The notes below the pieces were generated by a model, which saw only the letters and a list, made by a program, of their open reading frames with translations, was not told the DNA's origin and made no database searches. The position numbers and the translations under genes are program-made. A stretch of DNA of 64,000 bases from NCBI GenBank assembly GCA_020852175.1, contig JADZBH010000058.1, forward strand, positions 31,634 to 95,633, in the 5' to 3' direction. Numbering within the stretch: position 1 is the stretch's first letter; the number at the start of each line of letters is the position of its first letter. Shown piece after piece: positions 1 to 9,873 of this stretch. The stretch is from Bryobacterales bacterium. Its GTDB lineage: Bacteria > Acidobacteriota > Terriglobia > Bryobacterales > Bryobacteraceae.

Positions 1-388
1 TCGCGTTCACCTGCGGACGCACGCTGATCAGCCGGACGTTATGCGGCAGCACAATCTCCAAATCGTTGAAGATGGCCGTCCACGAAATGCCCTTGCGCAT
101 CAGCAGCGAGTTGTAGAAAAGACTGTGTTCAATCGACTGCGCGTTGGCAGGCTGCCGCAGTTCCGTGTCGTATCGCGCCAGCTCCGTGTTCATGACGTTG
201 AGACGCCTCTGCGCCGCGCCCAGCGCCTCCCGCGTGTCGGCCGCCTCGCTGCGCTGAATCCAGGCCAGCACCGACAAACACAGGAACAGTCCCAGCAGGG
301 CCGTGCCGCCCGCCCAGCCGGCCAGAATCACCGGACGGTCGCGCCGGAACGGCTCGCTCGACAGGTTGATGGGTATCGCACCGCGCAC
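1..388 (-). CDS. PilN-like pilus/secretion assembly protein (partial)
   Basis: The gene is cut by the window start, so only about 129 N-terminal residues are visible. It opens with a short cytoplasmic stretch (RGAIPINLSSEPF), then one transmembrane segment at about residues 19-40 (LAGWAGG...LSVLAW) and a coiled periplasmic region, the usual PilN/GspL-like layout. The IN(L/F) motif near the start is the peptide that PilN presents to PilM. The start is GTG at 388-386, one base after the pilM stop, with GGAG upstream inside pilM. Together with the next two genes it forms a minus-strand pilus operon, so an inner-membrane alignment role beside PilM is inferred. The C-terminal half lies outside the window. 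Confidence 0.7.
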   Translation of the reverse strand, partial: MRGAIPINLSSEPFRRDRPVILAGWAGGTALLGLFLCLSVLAWIQRSEAADTREALGAAQRRLNVMNTELARYDTELRQPANAQSIEHSLFYNSLLMRKGISWTAIFNDLEIVLPHNVRLISVRPQVNA

Positions 389-389
389 G

Positions 390-1283
390 CTAGTTCACTC
401 CATTCGCCTGCAAGTAGCCGTACAGCCCGGCGCTGGTGGCATCGGGCGCGCCAAGGGCCGAGCGCAACGGCTCAACCGTCAAGCCCAAATCGGCGGCACA
501 CGCCTCGGCCAGGCCGGAGGCCAGATCGCCGAACCCGCACAGCACAAGCTTTTCCGGCTTCCTCGGCAGTTCGTCCTCGGCATAAGCCATCGTCGGAAAC
601 AGCACGGACATCACCTCATCGACGGTTGCTTCGCTCAACTCCATGCAGCGGAGCAGCCGCAAACGCGAGCCCTCGCTCAGCGTCACCGTCAGGACGCGCC
701 CGCCCAGCTTCGCCGTGGCCGCCAGAGGCTCGGCCGCCACCAGGTCCATCGCCGCCAACGCCGAGGTGGTGACGAATCCGGGCACGAAACCAGCGCCGCG
801 AAATGCAGCCTCGTACCGCGCCACGATCTCCAACGCCGCCGCCGCGGCCACCACATACCAGCGTCCATCGTATTGCCGGGCATGAAAGCCAATGGACGCC
901 GTGTCCATCTCGAACGGCACCGTCTTCTTCATGCGGAACCGCACCAGCGCCATCTGCTCCTCGCGGGCAGAAGGAAACTGGTCGAAATCGAGCACGGCGA
1001 TGCGTGTCGAGTAGTCGGGCAGGATCACCGCTGCATCGCGCGTCCGCCGCGAACCTCCGTTGCCGGCCAGCAGCGCCACGGCATGCTCGAACGCTTCCGG
1101 CTGCGACACATTTTCCTGCACGGGCGACACGTTCAGCACGCCTTCGGCCAGAGGCGAAAACCCGGTCTCCAACCGCGCCCCCGTCTCCGGCAGCCGCCGC
1201 GCCCAGGCAATGCCCTGCTGCGACACCTCGAATACATAGGGCGGTGGCGGATCTTCCAGCATCTTGCGCAAGGACTCAAACAC
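390..1283 (-). CDS. pilM: PilM-like type IV pilus assembly protein
   Basis: A 297-residue protein with the actin-like ATPase fold expected of PilM. Visible parts are an N-terminal strand pair (YVFEVSQQGIAWARR), a middle block DYSTRIAVLDFDQFP, the conserved FRMKKTVPF stretch where PilM proteins recognise substrate, and a C-terminal LVLCGFGD phosphate-binding-like segment. It is cytoplasmic, with no signal peptide. PilM links the pilus ATPase side to the inner-membrane PilN/PilO pair. It is slightly shorter than typical PilM (about 350). It lies three bases after the PilB-type ATPase and one base before the PilN-like gene, so the three are almost certainly one transcript. Family assignment is good, but whether the machine is a pilus or a type II secretion variant cannot be decided here. 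Confidence 0.72.
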   Translation of the reverse strand: MFESLRKMLEDPPPPYVFEVSQQGIAWARRLPETGARLETGFSPLAEGVLNVSPVQENVSQPEAFEHAVALLAGNGGSRRTRDAAVILPDYSTRIAVLDFDQFPSAREEQMALVRFRMKKTVPFEMDTASIGFHARQYDGRWYVVAAAAALEIVARYEAAFRGAGFVPGFVTTSALAAMDLVAAEPLAATAKLGGRVLTVTLSEGSRLRLLRCMELSEATVDEVMSVLFPTMAYAEDELPRKPEKLVLCGFGDLASGLAEACAADLGLTVEPLRSALGAPDATSAGLYGYLQANGVN

Positions 1284-1286
1284 GCA

Positions 1287-2912
1287 TCACCCCTCGATGA
1301 AGGTCACCTTGTTGATCTCTTTCAACGTCGTCACTCCTTCGCGCACCTTCTCGACGGCGGATTCCCGCAGGAACGTCATGCCCTCGTCGGTGGCCGCGCG
1401 CTTGATCTCCGACGCCGGACGCTTGTCGAGAATCATCTCGCGGATGCGCTCGGTCAGATCCAGCAGTTCGTGAATCGCCGTTCGTCCGTGATAGCCCGTG
1501 CCGCCGCACTCGAAGCAGCCTGCGCCTTCCATGAAGCGTTCGCCGGACCACTGCTCGGGCTTGAGGCCGCTCTCGCGCAGGTAGTCCTCCTCGTAATGCA
1601 CCTCGTGTTTGCAGTGCTCGCAGATGACGCGCACCAGCCGCTGGGCCAGAATGCAGTTCAACGCCGAAATGAAGTTGTAAGGTTCCACGCCCATGTTCAG
1701 GAAACGCCCGAGTACGTCCAGCACGTTGTTGGCGTGCACGGTGGTGAACACCAAGTGGCCGGTCAAAGCCGCGTTGATGGCGATTTGCGCCGTCTCCTGG
1801 TCGCGAATCTCGCCCACCAGAATCTTGTCCGGGTCGTGACGGAGAATCGAACGCAGACCGCGCGCGAACGTCAGACCCTTCTTCTCGTTCACCGGAATCT
1901 GCGTGATTCCCTTCAACTGGTACTCGACGGGATCCTCGATGGTGATGATCTTGTCCTCGTCGTTCTTGATCTCGTTGATCGCGGCATAGAGTGTCGTGGT
2001 CTTGCCCGAACCGGTGGGTCCGGTCACCAGCACCATGCCGTAGGGCTCCTTGATGTAGCGCCGGAATTTCAGGATGTCCGATTCGGCGAAGCCCACCACG
2101 TCCAGCGTCAACTTGGCGAACTTCTCGCTCATGGACTCCTTGTCGAGCACGCGCAGCACGGCGTCCTCGCCATGTACCGTCGGCATGATGGACACCCGGA
2201 AGTCGATCAGCCTTCCCTTGTAGCGCACGCGGAAGCGGCCGTCCTGCGGCACGCGCCGCTCGGCGATGTCCAACTCCGACATCACCTTGATGCGCGAGAT
2301 GATCGTCGTGTGCCAGTCCTTGGCGATCGGCGGCATGGCGTATTGCAGCACGCCGTCGATACGGTACTTGATCACCACCTCCTGGTCCCGCGTCTCGATG
2401 TGAATGTCGCTCGCCCGCCGCTCCAACGCGTTGAAGATGGTGGTGTCCACCAGTTTGATCACCGGCGCGATGTCGCTGCCGGCCGCCGTCAGTTTGTCGA
2501 TGGAGAGCGTCTCGTCGGAGTTCTCCTCGTCGGCCACCACGTCCAGGGCGAACCCTTCGGTCACCTCGTCCAGCACGCGCTGCGACTGCTCGGTCTTCTT
2601 CAGAAGATCGGCGATCTGGCTGAGCGTGGCAACCTTGGTCTTCAGCTTCTTGCCGATCAGAATCGACAGTTCGTCCACCAGATTCAGGTTTCGCGGATCG
2701 GCGAGCGCGATCTCCAAGGTTCCGTCCTGGACACGAAGCGGGACGAAATTATAGCGAAACATGAGTTCCACGGGCACCGTCTGGAACAGGTCGTGGTCGA
2801 TGTGCGCCTCGCGCAAGTCCACGAATTCACAACGGTAACGCAGCGCCAGTTGACGCGCCTGTGCCTGTTCTTCCGCCTGTTGCTGGGCTGGAGTGATCCT
2901 TTGTGTCGCCAT
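1287..2912 (-). CDS. pilB: PilB/GspE-family secretion ATPase
   Basis: A 541-residue hexameric assembly ATPase that powers pilus extension or type II secretion from the cytoplasmic face. The N-terminal GspE_N-like domain covers about residues 20-150. Walker A is GPTGSGKTTT near residue 297. An Asp box (EDPVEYQ), a Walker B region (ILVGEIRDQETA) and the His box TTVHANN follow. Two Cys pairs, CEHC and CFEC at about 430 and 470, form the C-terminal zinc module seen in PilB and GspE but not in PilT. Length and order fit the family. It is the first gene of the minus-strand operon with PilM- and PilN-like genes and is divergent from the cytochrome gene. GspE cannot be excluded. Confidence 0.9.
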   Translation of the reverse strand: MATQRITPAQQQAEEQAQARQLALRYRCEFVDLREAHIDHDLFQTVPVELMFRYNFVPLRVQDGTLEIALADPRNLNLVDELSILIGKKLKTKVATLSQIADLLKKTEQSQRVLDEVTEGFALDVVADEENSDETLSIDKLTAAGSDIAPVIKLVDTTIFNALERRASDIHIETRDQEVVIKYRIDGVLQYAMPPIAKDWHTTIISRIKVMSELDIAERRVPQDGRFRVRYKGRLIDFRVSIMPTVHGEDAVLRVLDKESMSEKFAKLTLDVVGFAESDILKFRRYIKEPYGMVLVTGPTGSGKTTTLYAAINEIKNDEDKIITIEDPVEYQLKGITQIPVNEKKGLTFARGLRSILRHDPDKILVGEIRDQETAQIAINAALTGHLVFTTVHANNVLDVLGRFLNMGVEPYNFISALNCILAQRLVRVICEHCKHEVHYEEDYLRESGLKPEQWSGERFMEGAGCFECGGTGYHGRTAIHELLDLTERIREMILDKRPASEIKRAATDEGMTFLRESAVEKVREGVTTLKEINKVTFIEG

Positions 2913-3011
2913 GGTCGCCGTGCGGGTGGAGACTTCTCCCCTGGAATCATTGACGCAGCCCGGAGCCGGGGCGTGGAGGGGAATTTGGCGGCGGCGTGTT
3001 ACGCTGCCAGG

Positions 3012-5183
3012 GTGTACGCCCCCAAGCCGGTTGCAGCGCTATCCCTGTGCCTGGCGTTCGCCGCCTCGTGCAGCCGCCCGGCTCCCCCGCCTACGCCAGC
3101 CGTCCAGTCCGCTTACGCCGATCCGAAATCCTGTGCGGCGTGCCATCCCGCACAGGCCAAAACCTACCGGGGCACCGGGATGGCCCGGGCTTTCACGCGC
3201 GCCACACCGGCTGCCTTCAACCCCTCGGAAGCTGCGCTGTTCGCCCGTTCGACTCCCTATTTTCACAAAGCCTCCAACCGTTATTACCAGCCCCTCATTC
3301 GCGAGGGCCGCCCCATTTTCCGCCGGTTTGAACGCGACTCCTCCGGGGCCGAAACCAACGCCATCGAGTACGAAATTCATTACATTCTTGGCTCCGGCAA
3401 CCATTCGCGCACCTACCTGCACCGAGACCAGGCCAACCGACTCATCGAGGTGCCCGTCAGTTGGTATTCCGAAGCGGGCGGCGTGTTCGCCATGAGCCCG
3501 GGCTTCGACAACCCTGTCCACTACGACTTCCGCCGTAAGGTCAACTACGATTGCTTCTTCTGTCACAACGGCTATCCTGACCTTCCGCCCGCGGCCGGCC
3601 GCGCGGGCGACGAACCGGTGTACCCGGCGGCGCTGCCCGAGGGGATCGACTGCCAGCGCTGCCACGGTCCCGGGGCCGCGCACGTCGAAGCCGCCCGGAA
3701 GAGATCCGCGCCCGCGGAGTTGCACAAGCTCATCACCAACCCCGCCCGGCTAGGCGCCGAACGCCAGATGGAGGTGTGCATGCAATGCCACCTGGAAACC
3801 ACCAGCTTTCCGCTGCCCAACTCCATTCAGCGGTATGGGCGCGGCATCTTCAGCTACCGTCCGGGCGAACCGCTGGCCGGCTACATCCTTCACTTCGACC
3901 ACGCCCCAGGCACGGGCCGCGAGGAAAAGTTCGAAATCGCCGGCCATGCCTACCGGTTGCGCCAGTCTCAATGTTTTCTGAAGAGCGCGGGCAAGCTGTT
4001 GTGCACCACCTGCCACGATCCGCATGAAGCGCGCCGTGGCGCGGCCGCCGTGGCGCATTATGCCGCCGCCTGCGCCACCTGTCATGAACCGGCGCTGGAG
4101 AAACTCACCTCTACGGGCCGCCACTCGAAGCGGCAGGATTGCGCCACCTGTCACATGCCCCGCCGCCGCACCGAGGATGTCGTCCACGTTGCCATGACCG
4201 ACCACAAGATTGTGCGCCGGCCGCCGCCCGGCAATCTGCTCGCGCCGCGCGCGGAACGCCTGGAAACCGCTGGAGTCTCCTATCGTGGACCTGTCGTTGC
4301 CTACTATCCGGCCACCGGTATGGATGAGTTGACGCTGGCATCGGCGCAAGTGCTCCAGAAGAGCAACCTGGCCGCGGGCATTCAGCGGCTGGAGGCCGCG
4401 CTAGACAAGTACAAGCCGGAAGGTCCCGAGTTCTACTTCGACCTCGCCGAGGCTCAACTGTCGGCGGGCCATCGCGGGGCGGCCATGGAACAGTACGAGG
4501 TGGCGCTCCGGCGCGATCCCAGGTTCGCCCCGGCGGTGCGGGGCTTGGGTGGCGCACTGCTGGCGCAAAACGAGTTGGCCCGCGCCGTGCCACTGCTGGA
4601 ACAAGCTCGTTCGCTCGATCCCCGTGACACGCCCACGTTGCTCGCCTTGGCCCGCGCCTATCAACAGCAGGGCCGTCTGACAGACTCGATCGCCACGCTG
4701 CGCGCCGCCGCGGCGATCGAGCCAGCCGATGCGAATATTCAAGAGTTGCTGGGCAATGCGCTGATGGCCTCCGGAGAAGCGGAGCAGGCCGAGACGGCCT
4801 TCCGCACGGCCATTCTGCACCAACCCGATCTTGCCACGGCCCACTACGGTTACGCGGCCACGCTTGCCGCCCGGGGTGATTTTGACCGCGCACTGCCGCA
4901 GATGGAACGCGCCGTCGCCCTGGCGCCTCAACTGCCCCAGCCTCGCGAGATGCTGGGGAACCTCTACGCCCGCCGGAAACAGTTCGCCCTTGCCACGCAG
5001 CAGTACCGCGAAGCCATCCGGCTGGATCCGGGATTCGGCCGCGCCCATCTCGGTTTAGCGATTGCCGCCGCGTCCATGGGCGATCTTCGTACCGCGCGCG
5101 CCGAACTCCAACAGGCTGCCGCTTCCCCCGACCCCGCCATTAGCCAGGATGCGCGGGAACTGCTCGGCCAGCTTCCGCAATAG
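3012..5183 (+). CDS. exported heptaheme cytochrome c with C-terminal TPR domain
   Basis: About 723 residues. The chosen GTG start gives a lipoprotein-type signal (ALSLCLAFAASC) with a Cys about 20 residues in; the frame stays open far upstream but that part does not read like protein. Seven CXXCH haem sites are visible: CAACH (Cys41), CFFCH, CQRCH, CMQCH, CTTCH, CATCH and CATCH, the last near residue 377. From about residue 450 to the end, at least six tetratricopeptide repeats follow (e.g. LRRDPRFAPAVRGLGGALLA). This is a known but poorly characterised architecture in Acidobacteria and Planctomycetes. A periplasmic electron-carrier or cytochrome c554-like role with a protein-docking TPR tail is inferred. 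It stands alone between the pilus operon and the dnaE operon. Confidence 0.85.
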   Translation: MYAPKPVAALSLCLAFAASCSRPAPPPTPAVQSAYADPKSCAACHPAQAKTYRGTGMARAFTRATPAAFNPSEAALFARSTPYFHKASNRYYQPLIREGRPIFRRFERDSSGAETNAIEYEIHYILGSGNHSRTYLHRDQANRLIEVPVSWYSEAGGVFAMSPGFDNPVHYDFRRKVNYDCFFCHNGYPDLPPAAGRAGDEPVYPAALPEGIDCQRCHGPGAAHVEAARKRSAPAELHKLITNPARLGAERQMEVCMQCHLETTSFPLPNSIQRYGRGIFSYRPGEPLAGYILHFDHAPGTGREEKFEIAGHAYRLRQSQCFLKSAGKLLCTTCHDPHEARRGAAAVAHYAAACATCHEPALEKLTSTGRHSKRQDCATCHMPRRRTEDVVHVAMTDHKIVRRPPPGNLLAPRAERLETAGVSYRGPVVAYYPATGMDELTLASAQVLQKSNLAAGIQRLEAALDKYKPEGPEFYFDLAEAQLSAGHRGAAMEQYEVALRRDPRFAPAVRGLGGALLAQNELARAVPLLEQARSLDPRDTPTLLALARAYQQQGRLTDSIATLRAAAAIEPADANIQELLGNALMASGEAEQAETAFRTAILHQPDLATAHYGYAATLAARGDFDRALPQMERAVALAPQLPQPREMLGNLYARRKQFALATQQYREAIRLDPGFGRAHLGLAIAAASMGDLRTARAELQQAAASPDPAISQDARELLGQLPQ

Positions 5184-5218
5184 CCGTCCCCGACGGCCCA
5201 TCTGCCCGCCAGGTTCCG

Positions 5219-5494
5219 CTAATTGCCGCTGAGCACCTTCACCGAAACCGGCGTGCGCGACTGGCAGGCCATCGAGGCCGTCATTCCGCTCACCAACTGC
5301 GCGCATGCGTTCACGGTGGCCGCCGACTGCGCCTTCTCCTGTGTCTCGGCCGAGGCGATGCGGCAGGCTTGCCGCCCGGCGTCTTCCACGCATACCTCGA
5401 CGCGGAACTGCGTCATCCCCTTGAACGAGGAGTACATGATCGCCCCAAAGGCGATGGCGAAGGCGAGTGCGATCCAAACCGCTGGTTTTCCCAT
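5219..5494 (-). CDS. small membrane-anchored protein of unknown function
   Basis: A 91-residue protein with one N-terminal transmembrane helix (VWIALAFAIAFGAIMYSS) followed by a soluble tail containing three Cys (VCVEDAGRQAC and MACQS). It starts 13 bases after the accA stop on the same strand and probably belongs to the dnaE-accA transcript. The Cys residues could form disulfides outside the membrane. A short alanine-rich helix (SAETQEKAQSAATVNAC) lies between them. I do not recognise a named family. The Met used is the only one that places the helix at the N-terminus. Confidence 0.6.
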   Translation of the reverse strand: MGKPAVWIALAFAIAFGAIMYSSFKGMTQFRVEVCVEDAGRQACRIASAETQEKAQSAATVNACAQLVSGMTASMACQSRTPVSVKVLSGN

Positions 5495-5507
5495 GTGGAG
5501 CCCGTGC

Positions 5508-6359
5508 TTACTCGCGGTAGAAGCTTCCCATGCGCCGGAACTTCTCATAGCGGTGTGCCGCCAGTTCCGGTCCGCCGATCTGAGACAACTCGTCCAGGGC
5601 GTGTGTTGCCGCCGCCGCCAGCGCCACGGCCGCGCCTTCGGGGTCCTCGTGCGCGCCGCCGCCCGGTTCCGGTACGACACCGTCGATCAGGCCCAGTTCC
5701 AGCAGATCGTTGCCCGTGAGTTTCAGCGCCTCGGCGGCCCTGGCCGCATGTGTGGAGTCGCGGTAAATGATGGCCGCGCAGCTTTCCGGCGAGATCACGC
5801 TGTAGACGGCGTTCTCCATCATGTACACGCGATTGGCCACGCCCAGGGCGAGCGCTCCGCCCGAGCCGCCTTCGCCGATGACAATGGCAACCATGGGTAC
5901 CTGCAGCCGCGCCATCTCGCGCAGGTTCAGCGCGATGGCCTCGGCCTGGCCACGCTCCTCGGCGTCGATACCGGGATAGGCTCCGGGCGTGTCGAGCAGC
6001 GTCAGAACAGGCCGCCGGAACTTTTCGGCGAGTTTCATCAGACGAAGAGCCTTCCGGTAGCCCTCGGGTTTGGGCATGCCAAAATTGCGCAACAACTTCT
6101 GCTTCGTGTCGCGGCCCTTCTGCTGTCCGATCACCATGACGGGCCGGCCGGCCAGAAAACCGAAGCCGCCCACGATCGCCGCGTCCTCGCCAAAGTGCCT
6201 GTCGCCGTGGAGTTCCTGAAATCCCTCGACAATCTTCTGTATGTAATCAAGTGCGTGGGGCCGCTTCGGGTGGCGCGCCAATTGCACGCGCGCCCAGGCG
6301 GGATTCATCGGAGCCGCGCCGGCATCCGGTGTCGGAAGGGGGGAGGGTTGGTCGGCCAT
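5508..6359 (-). CDS. accA: acetyl-CoA carboxylase carboxyltransferase subunit alpha
   Basis: A 283-residue AccA, the alpha subunit of the carboxyltransferase that transfers carboxyl from biotin to acetyl-CoA in fatty acid synthesis. Typical segments are visible: [44 protein letters not shown] (oxyanion/CoA site) and [11 protein letters not shown]. The start used (MADQPSPL) overlaps the dnaE stop as TGATG; an in-frame Met 19 codons upstream lies inside dnaE and is unlikely. It is slightly shorter at the N-terminus than E. coli AccA (about 319). The dnaE-accA order is also found in E. coli and many other bacteria. The accD partner is not in the window. Confidence 0.96.
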   Translation of the reverse strand: MADQPSPLPTPDAGAAPMNPAWARVQLARHPKRPHALDYIQKIVEGFQELHGDRHFGEDAAIVGGFGFLAGRPVMVIGQQKGRDTKQKLLRNFGMPKPEGYRKALRLMKLAEKFRRPVLTLLDTPGAYPGIDAEERGQAEAIALNLREMARLQVPMVAIVIGEGGSGGALALGVANRVYMMENAVYSVISPESCAAIIYRDSTHAARAAEALKLTGNDLLELGLIDGVVPEPGGGAHEDPEGAAVALAAAATHALDELSQIGGPELAAHRYEKFRRMGSFYRE

Positions 6360-9300
6360 CAGTCGGCGAGTACTTCCACGGCCTGCGGTCCGCAGATGCG
6401 CTCCACTTCGGCGCAAAATTCCTTATCCGGGCGGACCCTTGCCTGAATATCCAGAATAACCGAAAACTCGCGCGGCTTTTCCAGGCGCAGACGCACCTCG
6501 GCCTCGCCCTGCTTCTTGCCGAACAGTTCCTGCAACGCCACGGCGCGGTCCATCTCCTGCTGCCGCGCGCCCACAGGAACCCGGATCGATATCAAGCGGG
6601 GCAGGTACAGGCGGACGCTGGCCAGCGGCGTCACCTCTTTCACTGAAATGCGCGCCGGAGCGTTCTCCTCGGGAAGCGCCGTGCCGCGAATCATCACCGC
6701 CGCGTCTTCCAGCAGATCGGCGTGCAGCGATTCGTATGCCGTGAAGAAGCACATGCAGTCGGCGCCGCCGAACCAGTCCTCCAACTGAAAGCTGGCCCAG
6801 GGCTTGCCATCCTTGTTCCGCCGCCGCTGCAAACCGGTGATTACGCCGCAAAGCACCACTTCGTCGCCCCGCTTCAACTCTTCCAACTCGCCCGAATTGT
6901 GCGTGGCCTTTTCCTTCACCTTGTCACGGAACTCGTCCAGCGGATGGCCCGTCACATAAAACCCGAGCATCTCCTTCTCGCCCGCCAGTTTTTCCTTGGA
7001 CGTCCAATCGGCCAGCTCCGGCAGCGGCTTTTCCTCCGGCGCTCCGGCCAGCATCTCGCCGAACAGTCCGCTTTGTCCGCTCAGCCGGTCACGCATCGCC
7101 CGCTGGCCCGACTCCATCGCCGAATCGATCGTGCCGAACAACTGGGCGCGGTTACCGGGCAGCGAGTCCATCGCGCCGGCCTTGATGAAGCTCTCAATCA
7201 TTCTCCGGTTGACGCTGGCCAGGTCTACCTGCTCACAGAAAGTGGCCAGCGAGGCGAACGGCCCGCTCTGCTCGCGCACCTGAACAATGTTGTTCACAGC
7301 CGAAGCTCCCACGTTCTTGATGGCGCCCAGGCCGAAACGGATCGCATTGCCCGATGGAGTGAACGTCAGGGCCGACTGATTGATGTCGGGCGGCAGCACC
7401 TGGATCTGCATGTCGCGGCACTCGTTGATGTACTTCACCACCTTCGATGTGGTTCCCGTTTCCGAAGTCAACAGCGCGCTCATGAACTCGATCGGATAGT
7501 GCGCTTTCAGATAGGCCGTCAGATAGGCCAGGTACGCATACGCCGCCGAATGCGACTTGTTGAAGCCGTACTCGGCGAACTGCGCCATCAGATCAAAGAT
7601 CTTCTCGACCTTCCGCGCCGGAAATTTCAGCTTCGCGGCGCCCTGCAAGAAGCGCTCGCGTTGAGCATCCATCTCTTCCTTGTTCTTCTTGCCCATGGCG
7701 CGGCGCAGAATGTCGGCCTCGCCCAGGGAGTAGCCGGCCAGCACCTGCGAAATCTGCATCACCTGCTCCTGATAGAGCATGATGCCGTAAGTCTCCTCGA
7801 GAATCGGGCGGATCTCATCGATTTCGTAGCTCACCTGCTTGCGCCCGTGCTTGCGGTCGATGAAGTCGTCGATCACGCCGCCCTTGATCGGACCGGGACG
7901 GTAGAGCGCGTTCAGCGCCGTCAAGTCTTCGATGCGCTCAGGCTGATAACGCCGGAGAACGTCGCGCATGCCGGACGATTCAAACTGGAAAATGCCGCTG
8001 GTGTAGCCGTTCGAGAAGATCCCGTAGGTCTGTGCGTCGTCGAGCGGAAGTTCTTCCAGCACGAGTTTCAGACCGTGATGAACTTCGATCAGCCGCACGG
8101 CTTCGTGAATGATCGTCAGCGTCGTCAGCCCGAGGAAGTCCATCTTCAACAGGCCCAGCTTCTCCACGCCCGACATGTCGTATTGGGTAACGACTTCATC
8201 CCTGCTCGTCTTGTAGAGAGGAACCAGTTCCTTCAACGGCGTGGAAGAAATGACGACGCCGGCGGCGTGCATGCCGGCGTTGCGCGCCATGCCCTCCAGG
8301 CGCACCGCCGTGTCAAGCACCTCGCGTACGCGCGGATCGGCCTTGGCCGCTTCCTCGAAGCCGGGTTCCACGGCGAAGGCGTCCTTCAACTTGATGTTGA
8401 GCGGCTGGCCGGGGACGAGTTTGGTGAGTTTGTCGACCTCGCCGAAGCTCATGTCGAGAACGCGGCCGACATCCTTGATCGCCGCGCGTGCGCCCAGCGT
8501 TCCGAACGTGATGATCTGGGCGACGAAATCCCGGCCGTATTTCTCGGTGACGTACTGGATGACCTCTCCGCGGCGGTTCGTGCAGAAGTCGATATCGACG
8601 TCGGGCATGCTGACGCGTTCAGGGTTGAGGAACCTCTCGAAAAGCAGCCCGTATTGAAGCGGATCGACGTCGGTGATGGAAAGCGCGTAGGAGACAAGCG
8701 ACCCGGCGGCCGAGCCGCGGCCCGGTCCGACAGGAATGCCCTTGGATTTCGAATACCGGATGAAGTCCCAGACGACGAGGAAGTAGCCGGAAAACTTCAT
8801 CTGCTGGATCATCTTGATCTCGCGGTCCAGGCGTTCGTAGTAGGCCTCCAGCGGCTGGCGCAGCGTTCCGCTTTTTTGCATCGACTCCAGCCGTCCGCGG
8901 CGCCGTTCGAAACCTTCCCGGGCGGCGAACTCGAAATAGCTGTCGACGGTGTGCGGCCCGGGAATGTCGAACCGGGGGAAGGGATCCTTCACCTTTTCGA
9001 GCTTCACCTGGCAGCGTTGCGCGATATCCCAGGTGCGGTCGAGCGCTTCTTCGGCCTCGCCGAACAACAGCATCATTTCTTCGCGCGATTTCAGATAGAA
9101 GTCCGGCGAATCCCATTTCATGCGCGAAGGGTCCGTCATCGTCTTGCCCGTCTGGATGCAGAGCATGACTTCGTGAGCCCGCGCATCATCGCGCTTCAGG
9201 TAGTGGGCGTCGTTGGTGGCCACCAGCGGCATGCCCGATTCACGGCTCATGCGGTAGAGCATCGGCAGGATCTTCTTATCCTGGTCAAGCCCGTGATCCT

Positions 9301-9829
9301 GGAGTTCGAGAAAAAAGTTCTCCTTGCCGAAGATGTCCTGGTACTCATAGGCGAGGCGCTTGGCCTCCTGATACTTGTCCTCCATCAGGTGCTCGGCGAT
9401 GTCACCTTTCAAGCACGCCGACAGGGCGATCAGGCCTTTGGAATGACGCGCCAGCAGGTCCTTGTCGATGCGCGGCTTGTTGTAGAAGCCGTCCAGATAG
9501 CCGGACGACACCAGCTTGATCAGGTTCCGGTAGCCTTCCTGGTTCTCGCACAGGACAACCAGGTGGTTATAGGCGCGGGCGTTGCTGCGATCCTTCTGGC
9601 CGAGCGGCGCCGTGTAGACCTCGCAGCCTATGATCGGGTTGATGCCGTGGTCCTTGGCGGCGTTATAAAACTCCACCGCGCCAAACATGTTGCCGTGATC
9701 GGTCATGGCCACGGCGGGCATGCCCTGTTCGGCGACGGTTTGCATCAACCGTTTGGTTTCACACGCGCCGTCGAGCAGCGAATAGTCGGTGTGGCAATGA
9801 AGGTGGACGAAGGGCGGTACAGCGGACAT
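6359..9829 (-). CDS. dnaE: DNA polymerase III subunit alpha
   Basis: An 1156-residue replicative polymerase subunit of the DnaE1 type. The N-terminal PHP domain begins [14 protein letters not shown] and continues with TDHGNMFG. The catalytic C-family palm carries [10 protein letters not shown] and the metal-binding PDVDIDF near residue 410. Helix-hairpin-helix and OB-fold parts follow ([18 protein letters not shown] around residue 1000). Length matches the family. It is the first gene of the dnaE-accA-small protein operon and starts 44 bases from the divergent metallo-beta-lactamase gene. Nothing unusual was seen in it. Confidence 0.97.
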   Translation of the reverse strand: MSAVPPFVHLHCHTDYSLLDGACETKRLMQTVAEQGMPAVAMTDHGNMFGAVEFYNAAKDHGINPIIGCEVYTAPLGQKDRSNARAYNHLVVLCENQEGYRNLIKLVSSGYLDGFYNKPRIDKDLLARHSKGLIALSACLKGDIAEHLMEDKYQEAKRLAYEYQDIFGKENFFLELQDHGLDQDKKILPMLYRMSRESGMPLVATNDAHYLKRDDARAHEVMLCIQTGKTMTDPSRMKWDSPDFYLKSREEMMLLFGEAEEALDRTWDIAQRCQVKLEKVKDPFPRFDIPGPHTVDSYFEFAAREGFERRRGRLESMQKSGTLRQPLEAYYERLDREIKMIQQMKFSGYFLVVWDFIRYSKSKGIPVGPGRGSAAGSLVSYALSITDVDPLQYGLLFERFLNPERVSMPDVDIDFCTNRRGEVIQYVTEKYGRDFVAQIITFGTLGARAAIKDVGRVLDMSFGEVDKLTKLVPGQPLNIKLKDAFAVEPGFEEAAKADPRVREVLDTAVRLEGMARNAGMHAAGVVISSTPLKELVPLYKTSRDEVVTQYDMSGVEKLGLLKMDFLGLTTLTIIHEAVRLIEVHHGLKLVLEELPLDDAQTYGIFSNGYTSGIFQFESSGMRDVLRRYQPERIEDLTALNALYRPGPIKGGVIDDFIDRKHGRKQVSYEIDEIRPILEETYGIMLYQEQVMQISQVLAGYSLGEADILRRAMGKKNKEEMDAQRERFLQGAAKLKFPARKVEKIFDLMAQFAEYGFNKSHSAAYAYLAYLTAYLKAHYPIEFMSALLTSETGTTSKVVKYINECRDMQIQVLPPDINQSALTFTPSGNAIRFGLGAIKNVGASAVNNIVQVREQSGPFASLATFCEQVDLASVNRRMIESFIKAGAMDSLPGNRAQLFGTIDSAMESGQRAMRDRLSGQSGLFGEMLAGAPEEKPLPELADWTSKEKLAGEKEMLGFYVTGHPLDEFRDKVKEKATHNSGELEELKRGDEVVLCGVITGLQRRRNKDGKPWASFQLEDWFGGADCMCFFTAYESLHADLLEDAAVMIRGTALPEENAPARISVKEVTPLASVRLYLPRLISIRVPVGARQQEMDRAVALQELFGKKQGEAEVRLRLEKPREFSVILDIQARVRPDKEFCAEVERICGPQAVEVLAD

Positions 9830-9873
9830 CTCTGGGCTATTGTATCGCCCGCTTCCGTGATACCATCCCGGGC

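Noticed and set aside
303..3011. Upstream extension of the heptaheme cytochrome frame
   Set aside because: It runs antisense through the pilus genes and lacks protein-like sequence; a lipoprotein signal begins at 3012.
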